Positions 11,281-20,620 of a DNA stretch of 64,000 nucleotides are shown in pieces. The translations under genes were made by a program, and so were the position numbers. Origin of the DNA: Cladopsammia gracilis (Eukaryota > Cnidaria > Anthozoa > Scleractinia > Dendrophylliidae); NCBI GenBank assembly GCA_022457155.1, contig JAJGOT010000138.1, forward strand, positions 462,501 to 526,500, given 5' to 3'. Positions within the stretch are counted from its first letter, which is position 1, and each line of letters begins with the position of its first letter. The notes below the pieces were generated by a model that had not been told where the DNA came from, searched no databases, and saw only the letters and a program-made list of their open reading frames with translations.

Positions 11281-11350
11281 AAGTGACCTCAAACCCCCCA
11301 AAAAACACTTTTGTTGATAAGACGTGTTTTCCTATGGAGGGTCACATTTG

Positions 11351-11632
11351 CCCTGAAGTACTGTTGGCATTTTACTTGAAGTTCCAAGAGCTGGTCGGTT
11401 GTAATCTCAACCCGACTAAACAAAGAAACAGAGTCACGCAGCCTTACTCCAATATATGCATAAACAAGAACTGTTAGCCTTTGCTTCCTAGATTCATCTT
11501 CACATCTCAGTTGTTTAATTACCCTCATGAAGTTTTGACAGAACATTCGAGACTCCTTTCCAGTAAATCTATATTGAAGCTCAGCACCCTTCCCCTGGGT
11601 TTCACCATACCATTTAACTACTTTTCTAGCAA
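11351..11632 (-). pseudogene. DDE-transposase-like gene, middle segment
   Basis: Open minus frame between the two inserted transposons. It encodes a helical stretch including VVKWYGETQGKG, RFTGKESRMFCQNFM and SLFSRVEITTDQLLEL. The right end continues in frame from 14732 once the 3.1-kb element and one CAA are removed. The left end continues in frame to 7232 once the 4.1-kb element and one CATTTG are removed. I recognise it as part of a multicopy family in coral genomes but know no experimentally assigned function. Confidence 0.6.
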
Positions 11633-12059
11633 TAGTCAGGTACACGGGAGCCCAAAATGTGACACCCACAGGCATTTTTGTCTGATTTTTGGCAACATGG
11701 CTATTTCTACTAACTCGAGTACGCTGATTTCGAAAATCATTGTTGCCAAGCTCAATTCTTGTGTTAAGATGGTGTTTTGGGGCATTTCATTATGATGTCA
11801 TTATCCAAATAAGGAGTTTTCTTTCCTTTAGCAATTTTAAGTTTAATAGATCCAGAAATTCTTTCAAAGCGTTGTTGGTGTACTGGAAAGATGATTCTAA
11901 GAATTTCTGACAGTTTTAACGTTGTTTCTATGAAGATCGAGAAGTCACGTGACAATCGACCACGCCCTGTTATGTAAAATTCACCTTATAACGGTATAGT
12001 TTTGACTTTTGTTGAAAAACGATTGTGATTCTTGTATTAATAAAAAGTTGCAATTGAAA
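11633..12059 (+). repeat. Left long TIR of the 3.1-kb element
   Basis: Inverted copy of 14303-14731. The outer end is TAGTCAGGTACAC and the inner end lies near GCAATTGAAA. Mismatches and small indels are scattered along its length, so the insertion is not recent. Confidence 0.9.
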
Positions 12060-12486
12060 TAAGAAAGGAAAATGTTGTCGTCATGCCACGCTGAAGCTAC
12101 GAGCTAGCGAGCATCGAGAACGACGTCATGACAATGTCCATATATCGAGTTTTCCCTTGTTTCAGCATTTGGTGTTAGCTTTATAGTCGGAAAATGGAAA
12201 TAACATCATCGTTGTTACAGTTGGAGATAAAACTTTGTTTGTCTTGTGTATTGCTGAATCTAAGTCATTTCATAATGCACTTTGTCTGTCACGGGCTCAT
12301 GAAGGTGACTTTGGGTGAATTCATGTAAAATTAACGAATTCAAAATATCAAGACGTTGCTCCTTACTCTCAGGTTTAAATCTGTCTATAATATTGTTAAT
12401 CAATATTGTAAATATTATTAATAAATCCTCTAAACTCTTTCAAAAACACTGAATATTGCTTTTTATACAAGCGTCTTTAAAGCGTT

Positions 12487-14314
12487 TTAGCGCAGGTTGA
12501 TGCAGCAATTAGCGTCGGTCTTGGTGCATCCACACAGCCCAGTGCACACAACATGCGACTTTCTGCATTTCATACAGCGAAGAGTCGCGCAGCCAGTGGT
12601 GCATCGGCATGAAACCATCTCCAGACAAGCCTTCGGGATTGGATCTAGTGTCATAAATACAGGGACCAGTAAATCTTCTGCTAGCGTCCAGCCTGTCTCC
12701 TCTGGGTTAGGAAGCACCGGTTTCTGAATGTGTGCCTGGCGCCACACCGCCGTTTGGTAGTAGCATCTCTTCAAGTGTTGCTTGAACGCGTCACTAGGAG
12801 GTGGTAACTTTTCTGGGCTACTGACCTTGCCAAATAGCACAACACGAGCCAAGTCCAATGAGTCCTCCGATGTCTTGTACATTCGACAAACAAACTTCTC
12901 TGCGGATGCGATGGTGTCAGCATCGAGGACGTCTTCGCCCACCGAAGAGAGAAGGTCAAAGTGCTCTGTAAAAACCTTCCACGCAGTCTTCTTTGAATGT
13001 CCACAGATGAACGAGGTGCTGTCACAGCCGGTGATGGCGTGAAATGGTAACAATGCACTTGACGAGTTACGAGGAAGATTTGCTGAGACCTCCTCCAAAG
13101 GTATGTACTTTGGCTTCTTTGAAGTTCCTGCCCATATCCACACCTTTGATGAGAGCTTAGCGCGATGCGCCAGGAGAAGTAACAGCACGTCTGTGTCTCG
13201 AGCGGAAACTACTATGTTGTCAACATGGCCGTTAAGACAGACTGCATGAAGAACAAACCTCGTATCGGCTTCTTCGTGGTTGGATCTCAAAACGGTTACA
13301 TCAAGGCTATGATCCGAGCAGAGAACATCCCCTTCGTTTGAACAACCGCCAGATACTACGATTGTAGTGTCAGCGGGTGCTTGCGCGATAAGTTCGTCTG
13401 AGAGAAACCGTGCTAAGTCCGCTTTGTTGTCTCCTAGTGCCAGAAATGCTTGCCACTTCATCGGCAACGGAACCTCTCTTCCTTCAATAACTCTGCGCAC
13501 AGACAGCGCCGTGTTCTTGGAGCGTCGACTTCTTGTCGTTGCTTTGATGGAGTACCTCTGATAACGATCGAATAACACATCGATCCTCTGGTATACAGAA
13601 CCTTTCCGTAACACAGCGTCCACGTAGCAGTCCGCAAAGCCACCGAAAGTCTTTGCTTTTCCTGGTTTTCCAATAGCTGCCACCAGAGCAAAGCCGTCCA
13701 TGAACAAAGCAGCATTTCCTTGAAGTGTAACTGACTCCGGGCACTTGACCTTTTGTCTCATAACGTCTGCTAAAATAGACTTGTTTCCCGTTCGCATGGT
13801 GTGGTTCACTTCTGCGAGAGACAGTGGCACCGGCATTAGTTCATGCTGCAATATGGCTTGCATGTTTACCTCGCGTCCGGCTTCATACGCCGTCACTAGA
13901 CAACATAAGATACTCCGGTCCATTTGTCTGTGACGAGAACACCCCAAATGTTTGTAGTGTAGAATGTAGAGCATTCTCAGCTTCATTATCTTGCTTCTGT
14001 CTCTCCCTGGCACTCTCCTTGTGGATCAAGCGGTCGTCGTGGTGTATGTCAAACATCGCTGATATTTGCGCAGCAATGTGGGAACGCAGGTTGTAGGATA
14101 GAGCCCATCTGCTAAACGCGGAAGGTGTCTTTGTGATGCCGACGATGCCGCCACCCTTCTTTCCAGTCGCATTTAACCATTCCTGAGCCTGATCCGGACT
14201 TACTTGATTGAATTTGGCGCTGGACGCGAGCGTTTGACTACAAAATTGTCTCTCTGAAATTCTTCTAGCACCTGTGTAGGAAGCTGGTGCATCTCCGCAT
14301 GTTTTCAATTGCAA
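12487..14314 (-). pseudogene. FEN1/XPG-like PIN-domain nuclease with Cys-rich tail
   Basis: Two overlapping minus frames (13883-14314, then 12487-14013) read as one protein of about 600 residues with a single frameshift around 13925-13970. The N-terminal part has SPDQAQEWLNATGKKGGG and YNLRSHIAAQ. The nuclease region shows the FEN/XPG order of acidic sites: FMDGFAL, VLFDRYQRY, NHEEADTRFVLH, SARDTDVLLLLL, then HAITGCDSTSF with a GHSKKTAW helix-turn equivalent. The last about 40 residues hold repeated Cys pairs (CRCTTGC, CMKCRK, CGC, NCC). The start near 14314 is just inside the right TIR. Apart from the frameshift the domain looks intact. Function is inferred from motif order. Confidence 0.72.
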
Positions 14315-14731
14315 CTTTTTATTAATTCAAGAATCACAATCGTTTTTCAACAAAATGTCAAAACTATACCCGTGATACGGTGAATTTTATATAACAGGGC
14401 GTGGTCAATTGTCATGTGACGGCTCGATCTTCATAGAAACAATGTTAAAACTGTCAGAAATTCTTAGAATCTTCTTTACAGTACACTAACAACGCTTTGA
14501 AAGAATTTATGGATCTATTAAACTTAAAATTGCTAAAGGAAAGAAAACTCCTTATTTGGATAATGACATCTTAATGAAATGCCCCAAAACACCATCTTAA
14601 CACAAGAATTGATCTTGGCAACAATGATTTTCGAAATCAGCGTACTCGAGTTAGTAAAAATAGCCATGTTTCCAAAAATCAGACAAAAATGCCCGTGGGT
14701 GTCACATTTTGGGCTCCTGTGTACCTGACTA
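14303..14731 (-). repeat. Right long TIR of the 3.1-kb element
   Basis: Inverted partner of 11633-12059, ending CCTGACTA at 14731 and followed by the CAA duplication. Confidence 0.9.
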
Positions 14732-16197
14732 CAAGGCAAGAGCACTTCAGCTCATACCAAAGAGCTGTTATTACTCGATGAAAACAGCTCTCAACAGGCA
14801 CATCAGCAAAAGTCTTGCAGGTGTCAGGGAGTTTAGACTTGGACATTGCCCCTTTAAGTACCCCCTTAAAATAATGTTGCCAAGCATTATTTTTTAGATG
14901 TAACGGCTCAACATGAGCCAAATCTATATATTTACCCACAAGAGGCTCAAATTCTTGCCTACTTTACTTTGTAGCAATAAAGCTAGTCACCTTTGAACGA
15001 AAATTCTTAGCCTTCAGATGCTTTGGCAAAGTTTCTTTGAACTTTGCAACTGACCGTGCTACTTTCACCCTTTCATTATAGTCCCATACTTTCCATTTGC
15101 AATTACCAGTGACAAATTGGCCCTCTAGGTCCCCATAGTCGTCAGTGCTAACTGTTGCAAAAGTTCAAAAGTAATGAGCAGAATTAGGCAACTCCCCTGC
15201 TAAGGCGGCAAGCATTTCCATGTCATTTGGAAGTTCTTTAAATTTGAATGTGACGTGAAAACCCTCAATAGCAAAAACCTTACCTTCAAGATCTCTCATT
15301 TGCTTACATGCATATTTAACATTATTTTGTACCATGCCACAGCATTCAGACTCGCAATTTGCACCAAAAAATACAAAATTATCAGAACTTGATGCAACTT
15401 GCTTTCCAACATTTAAAAAACTGACAGGAAAGGAGCAAGCATTCTTGTTCTTCCCAAAAGGGCACCCATCGCCACCTAATCCTACCAAAAATGTCTTTCG
15501 GTCTCTGAAAAGCACTGAAGAGCCTCATTAGACTTGTTTTTAGCTGCAAATAGAACTTCGCAAGCCAAGGGAGATAATCCCTTAAATCCCTGAAACAACC
15601 ATGTACAAGCTCATCAGCCTGAATATAGTTAGAAAACTCCTCTTCAACTGAGTAAACCTTTCCGATATCTACTTGCTTGATATGACTTATTAACTTATAA
15701 TATGGCAATAGTTTGGGAATTCTGCATTTTTGCATAAAGCACAATGGTGCTCTGCCTCCTCGCTTTTTTGTACTAGGCTTTGTTGCCAAAACAAGTCTAA
15801 CTGACTTATATTTTCTCTTGCCATTACGCCCCCACTATAATAGCAGGCAGTACTCCGAAGAACATTTTCATTTGAAGATTCGAATGACCTTATTTTTTGA
15901 GAGGAAGGTGTGATGCTACCCTAGCGTGCAGCTTCTCATTACTAGAAACAAGTTTGGTCATGTCGTCTAGCTTACTCCTTTTGCATAAGGTATCAAACAT
16001 GCCCTAAATGGCAGGACATTTGTTTTTTTTTCTGTTCCTCCATGAATGACCATGGCAGCATTGAAGGTTTCATGACGAAGTTTAACAGCTGTCCTTGGAG
16101 TCTGGTTTGACTTCCCATTCTTAAGTATGGTGGAATTCTTCTTGCTTATATAATAATAAAAACACAAAGAACAACCACCTTTTCTAGTTTGGCACAA
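14732..16197 (-). pseudogene. DDE-transposase-like gene, N-terminal and core segment
   Basis: Minus pieces at 15967-16197, 15382-15789, 15165-15515 and 14735-14939 belong to one protein. The core has GGDGCPFGK (Asp codon 15468-15470), FGANCESECCGM and FKELPNDMEML (Asp 15222-15224), followed by GELPNSAHYF. This spacing of Asp residues, with the Glu block at 7105-7116, suggests an RNase H-fold DDE enzyme. Frameshifts occur near 15510-15530 and 15990-16035. In-frame stops occur near 15166 (TGA) and 14983 (TAA). A Cys/His-bearing N-terminal region (CALCKNAEF) precedes the core. The copy is dead even without its insertions. Confidence 0.55.
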
Positions 16198-16789
16198 TGA
16201 GAGGTTTATTCAGTAAAATGACGAGAATATGAGAATGATAACAAAACCACTCCACCGAAGAACCTCTCGACCCGAATAAACCGGGTGGGTAGGGAGGGTA
16301 AAAGAACTTATACAGGTTGTTGAAACGAGAGAGTTCGAGCTGGCTAGTGACGATTTCTGCTGTGACAACACTAAATATGTCTTAATTAATTAATGATTAA
16401 CTGAATATAATCTACTATAAGACGCATTACATGAAGTGGGCGTCGAATTAAATATTTTAATCAAAACTCAAAATAGACCGATTCATCTGCCTCCTTGGGG
16501 TATCATAATTTCCATTGAAATGGTATAAAATGTTATCAATTTATCAGAAAATTGTAGGCTAATTATGTCAACATCATGATAATTACAAAAAAGAAGAGGA
16601 GGAGATGGAAGGAAAGAGAGAATACCTATATACACACCTTTATGTTTTCTTTTCTAGGTGTATTGAGCCCCGCCAAAAGTTCTTGACACTGCTTTTTTGC
16701 AAGATCAGTCTGAGCAGGAAAACATAAATATCTGAGCTTTGCAGTTATTTACTCAGCAAAAAGTTCACAGCAATGCAAAAAATTATAAA
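16198..16789. other. Intervening noncoding stretch, possible retroelement end
   Basis: No ORF. The part 16197-16440 contains AGGTTTATTCAG, a short GGGTGGGTAGGGAGGG tract and TTAATTAATTAATGATTAAC, in the style of the Ngaro terminal repeats elsewhere in the window. No second copy was found, so it is not called as an element. Confidence 0.3.
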
Positions 16790-16795
16790 GATATA

Positions 16796-17103
16796 AAATA
16801 AAAATCATTGACTCTATAATCATTGGAAACCTTTGTCTGAAGCCTTTTCAGCTTTCTATTTAACAAATATATGGATGGATGAAAAATAAAATCAACAAAT
16901 AAAAAGATAAATAAAGATATAAAATAAAAATCACTGACTTTATAATTATTGCCAACCTTTGCCTGAAGCCTTTTCAGTTTTCTGTAACTAATATATGGAT
17001 GGATGAAAAGTAAAATCAACAAAAACATAAAAAAGTAAATCAACAAATAAACAGACAAATAAAGATATAAATAAAAATCATTGACTTTATAATTATAAAA
17101 AAC
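16796..17103 (-). repeat. Tandem units of about 130-150 bp, each with a microexon-like motif
   Basis: Units starting near 16796, 16917 and 17064 repeat GATATAAA, then AAAATCA, then a minus-strand 25-nt segment encoding KLKRLQ-type residues and ending AAAG before GT. Each upstream side resembles an acceptor (TTACAG or AAATAG). They look like duplicates of the splice region and 3' end of the coiled-coil exon next door. Whether any is spliced is unknown. Confidence 0.55.
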
Positions 17104-17503
17104 CTTTGTCTGAAGCCTTTTTAGCTTCATCTGGGTTGACTTCAGTTTTCTGCTTTCTACAGCTAAACAGTTCATAAGTTTTGTGTTCTCTTGGAGTGCA
17201 GCATCTTTTTTCTGTTTTCTGATTTTATTAAAAAGCCCAACGTTGAAACGGTTTAGCTTTGGCGGCATAACTACCCGATGCTTCTCTTTCCTTGGCGGGA
17301 AAACTACCTGCAAAGTAAATATATATTCCGTATATACCTTATCCACGACAAATCTGCTGTTCGCAACTGCATAAGTTGGTTGCATAAGTTGGTTACATAA
17401 GTGCGAGGACCCTTAATTTAATGCGATATAACTGAAACCTCCGCAAAAAATCGGAAAAACAAAAAACATACGATTGTAAAAGGTAAAATAAACAATCCAT
17501 CTG
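17041..17503. repeat. Duplicated genomic block, left copy
   Basis: About 460 bp nearly identical to 30075-30523 in direct orientation, including the coiled-coil exon and its upstream flank. This copy has an extra 13-bp duplication (GCATAAGTTGGTT). The pair brackets the nested gypsy elements. Confidence 0.9.
17104..17268 (-). CDS. Coiled-coil first exon, probably of the DDE-like gene
   Basis: A 55-codon exon starts at the ATG at 17266-17268 (MPPKLNRFNVGLFNKIRKQK) and ends at AAG before GTTTTT, a plausible donor. The end (ESRKLKSTQMKLKRLQTK) is strongly basic and heptad-like. It is upstream of, and on the same strand as, the DDE-like gene, so it may be its N-terminus; that link is inference. 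A second copy with a 1-nt deletion lies at 30138-30301. Confidence 0.5.
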
Positions 17504-17597
17504 TGATAGTTTCTACTTCATCTCTTTACACGTAAAAAATTATATACAAATCCACAATTCCTCTATATTTCATCTCTGTGCAGTACTCTTGAAATAG

Positions 17598-17759
17598 TGT
17601 TAGGGGTGTTGGCCCGGCATCAAACAGTAAAGATACAAATCAAACACACAGCACACGAAGCTTCTCTTCGGTTCTTCTTCTACATGTTCTATTCAACCTC
17701 GTGCTCTATTGATCACGTGACTCTGCGACCAACTGGGGTTGGGTGGGGGTGCCCCTACA
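17598..17759 (-). repeat. Gypsy element 1 LTR (3' LTR)
   Basis: 162-bp LTR with TG and CA ends. It differs from 29872-30033 at about six positions. Confidence 0.95.
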
Positions 17760-17771
17760 TACTCCCCCTCT
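17760..17771 (-). promoter_or_regulatory. Gypsy element 1 polypurine tract
   Basis: On the minus strand AGAGGGGGAGTA immediately precedes the 3' LTR, as expected for the plus-strand DNA primer of an LTR retroelement. Confidence 0.8.
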
Positions 17772-17868
17772 AAAACGATATGTCCTCCTGGACATCGAAA
17801 AAGTGGCTTAGTCTAGTTTACATTGTAACAGTTTACAACATCCGAGTAACAAAAACTTTGAAGGGTGA

Positions 17869-19323
17869 TCAGGCCTTGATATCACCCTCGGACACATTCA
17901 CCGTACACAGTTTCATGTAAGAATCAATATCCATTAGCAATCTTGAGAGTGCATCAGCATCCTTGTTGGCGTGTCCAGGTCTGTACTTGATGGCAAATGA
18001 GAAGTCTGCGAGCTCTGACACCCAACGATGACCAGTAGCATTTAACTTTGCAGTCGTCAGCACATATGTCAGGGTTTTATTATCCGTATACACAGTAAAG
18101 TCAGGCGCATGGTAGAGGTAGTCTCTAAAGTGTTGAGAGCGAGAAACCCGAGCTTCCCTGAATGGAGATTATAGTTCTTCTCTGCCTTCGTCAATGACCT
18201 TGAGCCGTAACCAATTACTCTCATCTTTGCATCCTCTTTCTGATATAACACGGCTCCTAGTCCCTCTTGTGAAGCGTCAGTATGCAGGACAAAGGGCTTG
18301 CTAAAATCGGGATATCCAAGAATTGGAGGAGCTACAAAGTGGTCTAACAAGGTTTCAACTGCTTTTTGATGCTGTTCCATCCAAATGACCGGTCGGGACG
18401 ATGGTCCTGAACCATGACGTTGCTTGTTCTTGTATGTTCTTGTCACATCTTCAGAGGTCAATAACTGAAATAACGGGTGCGCAATTTTGGCAAAATTTTG
18501 GATGTACCTCCGGTAGTACCCGACAAGACCCAGTAATTTTCTAACTTCACCAACTGTCCTTCAGAGTCCTAACTGCTTCCAGATTGGAAGGGTCTAGTCT
18601 GTAGCCTTTTGCTGACGCAATCTGTCCAAGATAGTTAACTTCTTGCTTAAAGAGTCTGCACTTCTTGGATTTAAGCTTAACCCCATGTTCACGTAACCGT
18701 CAGAGCACTTTCCGAATATGGTCAACATGTTCCTCAAATGTTTGGCTAAATACAATGATGTCATCAATGTAAGGTATACAAATATCATTCCTCAAACCAT
18801 CAAGGCAGTGTTCCATAAAGCGTTGAAATTCTCCTGGCGCATTTTTCAAGCCCATTGGTGGGCGAACCCATTCATACAATCCCCAAGGGGTGGCAAAAGC
18901 TGTTTTGTGTCTACTTTCAGGACTTACAAAACCTTGATGATAAGCCTTCCCTTGATCTAGTAAGGAGAACCATTGATTTCCGCCTAGGCTTTCCAAGGCA
19001 TCCTGCATTCTGTGCAAAGGGTGGCTGTCACGAACTGTTTTGGAATTCAACTGTCTATAGTCTATGCACAGTCTTAATGTTCCATCTTTCTTCCGAACAC
19101 ATACAACAGGGGATGAATAAGCTGACCTTGACTTTTCAATCCACCCTTGATTCAACAGATCCTCAACATACTGCTTTACTTCTGCATAGAGTGGCCGGGG
19201 GATGGAAGTGTACTTCCGCTGAACTGGTACTGAATCAGTGAGGTTAATATCCACTTGCAGCTCCTCTGCCCTTCCAACATCATCATCAGTTTTCGAGAAT
19301 GACTCTGCTTCTTCTAACAGCAT
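17869..19323 (-). pseudogene. Gypsy element 1 RT and RNase H
   Basis: Minus pieces at 18700-19323, 18594-18788, 18069-18461 and 17869-18093. RT motifs: [49 protein letters not shown] and the catalytic box [10 protein letters not shown]. RNase H keeps FVLHTDASQEGLGAVLY and ends with KYRPGHANKDADALSRL. Frameshifts lie near 18730, 18560 and 18090. The protein is closely related to element 2, and the frame ends soon after RNase H with no zinc linker or integrase. Confidence 0.9.
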
Positions 19324-19328
19324 TTTTC

Positions 19329-19805
19329 TTACGATGAGGCGTTGTTCCTCAGTGAGTTTTCAGTGTCAATATCAGGAATGTAACTACATGGTTGTTCTTC
19401 GCAATTCATGTCAATACCTTGGTTAGCACGTGGCTCAGGCTTATCAGCAATTTGAGATTCTACTACATTTACACTGGCTGAAAGTTCTTCTTTTAACTTC
19501 ACTTCAAGAGGGGTGACTGACTTCACTTGCTGGAGGTGTCCTAGAATTGTCCTTCCTTTCAGAGTAATGTCATGTTTTGTTGGATTATCCACTCGAATGT
19601 TCACCCGACATGTGGAGCCTCCTGCTACAGTCACCTGTTTTCCAGGTATTTCAAGACCACAAGGCCAAGACTGAATAGGGTCAAGTTCAAATAGTGTACA
19701 GGTATCTTACTGACTGGACCCACGGCAGCACGACATGATACAACAACTGACTGTCCCCTTGGGATTACAGTGTCTTGCTTTCTTGACTTTACAGTAGCCA
19801 ATTCC
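19329..19805 (-). pseudogene. Gypsy element 1 protease-RT linker
   Basis: Minus ORFs 19329-19634 and 19631-19805 encode the spacer between protease and RT (VIPRGQSVVVSCRAAVGP and NPTKHDITLKGRTILGHLQ). It is homologous to 23100-23450 of element 2. The upstream end joins the protease frame at 27634 once element 2 is removed. Confidence 0.8.
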
Positions 19806-19809
19806 TTTA

Positions 19810-20028
19810 TGTTAGGTATAGAAATTGTATAGAAACCGTACGCGCGCGCCCTCCAAAAGGGACTGGGCCTCAGGTGACTAAATGTCACGTCAGCAAAAAA
19901 CCATGTGCTCTAGTCGCGAAGAGAGAGAAAAGTACCTCGCGTTGTGAGATGTAAAAGTTTACTCTGTGAAGAAACCGTACTTAAATACGCAAGGAATACC
20001 TAAAAGAGTGTGGATTTCTTGTGTTACA
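19810..20028 (+). repeat. Gypsy element 2 5' LTR
   Basis: 219 bp, TG and CA ends, with a CG-alternating CGCGCGCG tract. Few differences from the 3' LTR. Confidence 0.95.
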
Positions 20029-20031
20029 TTC

Positions 20032-20048
20032 TGGGGGCCTGTCCGGGA
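20032..20048 (+). promoter_or_regulatory. Gypsy element 2 primer-binding site, tRNA-Pro-like
   Basis: TGGGGGCCTGTCCGGGA begins 3 nt after the LTR. It resembles the well-known tRNA-Pro primer-binding site (TGGGGGCTCGTCCGGGAT), with the central CT/CG differing. tRNA choice is inferred from that similarity. Confidence 0.7.
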
Positions 20049-20315
20049 GGATTTTGCTGGAGAAATTGGATGGATGTACCTGTTTTAACGCTCGATTGAT
20101 CATTGTGTGCGAGGACTTGCGTGTGTTATTTTTGGATTTCAATGGACAAGTTTTGGCGAAGGATGCAACTGGTTGCAATTTGAAGGGACATTTGGTGTGG
20201 ACAGCGTGTTACAAGGTAGTGGAGCGTGGATTTGAGGCCAGGGTAGGTAGGAATATTGATTTATCCGGCTTTGTGTATGCAGGTGGTTGATCGTGTTGTT
20301 TACAAGTATAAGTGT

Positions 20316-20605
20316 GGGCGGCACGGTGGTGTAATGGTTAGCGCGTCGGACTTTCAACCTGAAGGTCGGTGGTTCGAAGCCTGGTCTCTGCCGTCGTGTT
20401 GTTTCCTTAGACAAGAAACTTTACTCCACACTGTCTCTCTCCACCCAGGTGTATAAATGGGTACCGGCGACAAAATGCTGGGGGTAACCCTGCGATGGAC
20501 TAGCATCCCATCCAGGGAGGAGTAGCAATATTCCTAGTCGCTTCATGCTATAGAAACCGGGTTTAAGCTCCGGCCGTTATGAGCCTTCTGGCTCGGGTGC
20601 GCGAC
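20316..20605 (+). mobile_element. tRNA-Glu-derived SINE in element 2 leader
   Basis: The head GGTGTAATGGTTAGCGCG and B-box GGTGGTTCGAAGCC give a tRNA-like 5' part. The anticodon region reads CTTTCAA, as in tRNA-Glu(TTC). The body (ACCCAGGTGTATAAATGGG, then GGAGGAGTAGCAATATTCC) is the same as in the SINE at 51832-52131. It interrupts the sequence just before ATGGCGGAC, with a short TATAA-like duplication. Confidence 0.85.
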
Positions 20606-20620
20606 TTTACTTATAATCAA

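Larger units (their letters stand above)
7239..11344. mobile_element. 4.1-kb coding-free DNA transposon, TSD CATTTG
   Basis: Terminal inverted repeats of 31 bp (7239-7269 and 11314-11344) differ at one position and begin TGACCCTCCATA. CATTTG flanks both ends (7233-7238 and 11345-11350). The TIR can be extended outward one or two bases, so a 4- or 2-bp duplication is also formally possible. Excision leaving one CATTTG restores the host ORF. Subterminal arrays of AAAGGGTTTCC occur at both ends in the same orientation. The interior has no ORF above 73 codons, so this is a large non-autonomous element of unassigned superfamily. Confidence 0.85.
11633..14731 (-). mobile_element. 3.1-kb TIR transposon encoding a FEN/XPG-like nuclease
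   Basis: Very long inverted repeats (11633-12059 and 14303-14731, about 428 bp each, roughly 92 percent identical by eye) start with TAGTCAGGTACAC. A CAA triplet flanks both ends (11630-11632 and 14732-14734). The element lies inside the DDE-like gene, and its removal with one CAA rejoins the host frame. The only sizeable gene, 12487-14314 on the minus strand, resembles a FEN1/XPG-type PIN nuclease; no DDE transposase is present. A 3-bp TSD plus XPG-like nuclease suggests kinship with the Academ superfamily, but that is inference. Confidence 0.85.

Noticed and set aside
11655..11760. Coding continuity of the DDE-like gene through MPVGVTFWAPVYL
   Set aside because: That sequence lies inside the long TIR and also appears at the other end of the 3.1-kb element, so it is transposon sequence read by chance in frame.
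20330..20400. tRNA-Glu gene
   Set aside because: The tRNA-like head has no closing acceptor stem and continues into a SINE body shared with 51832-52131.
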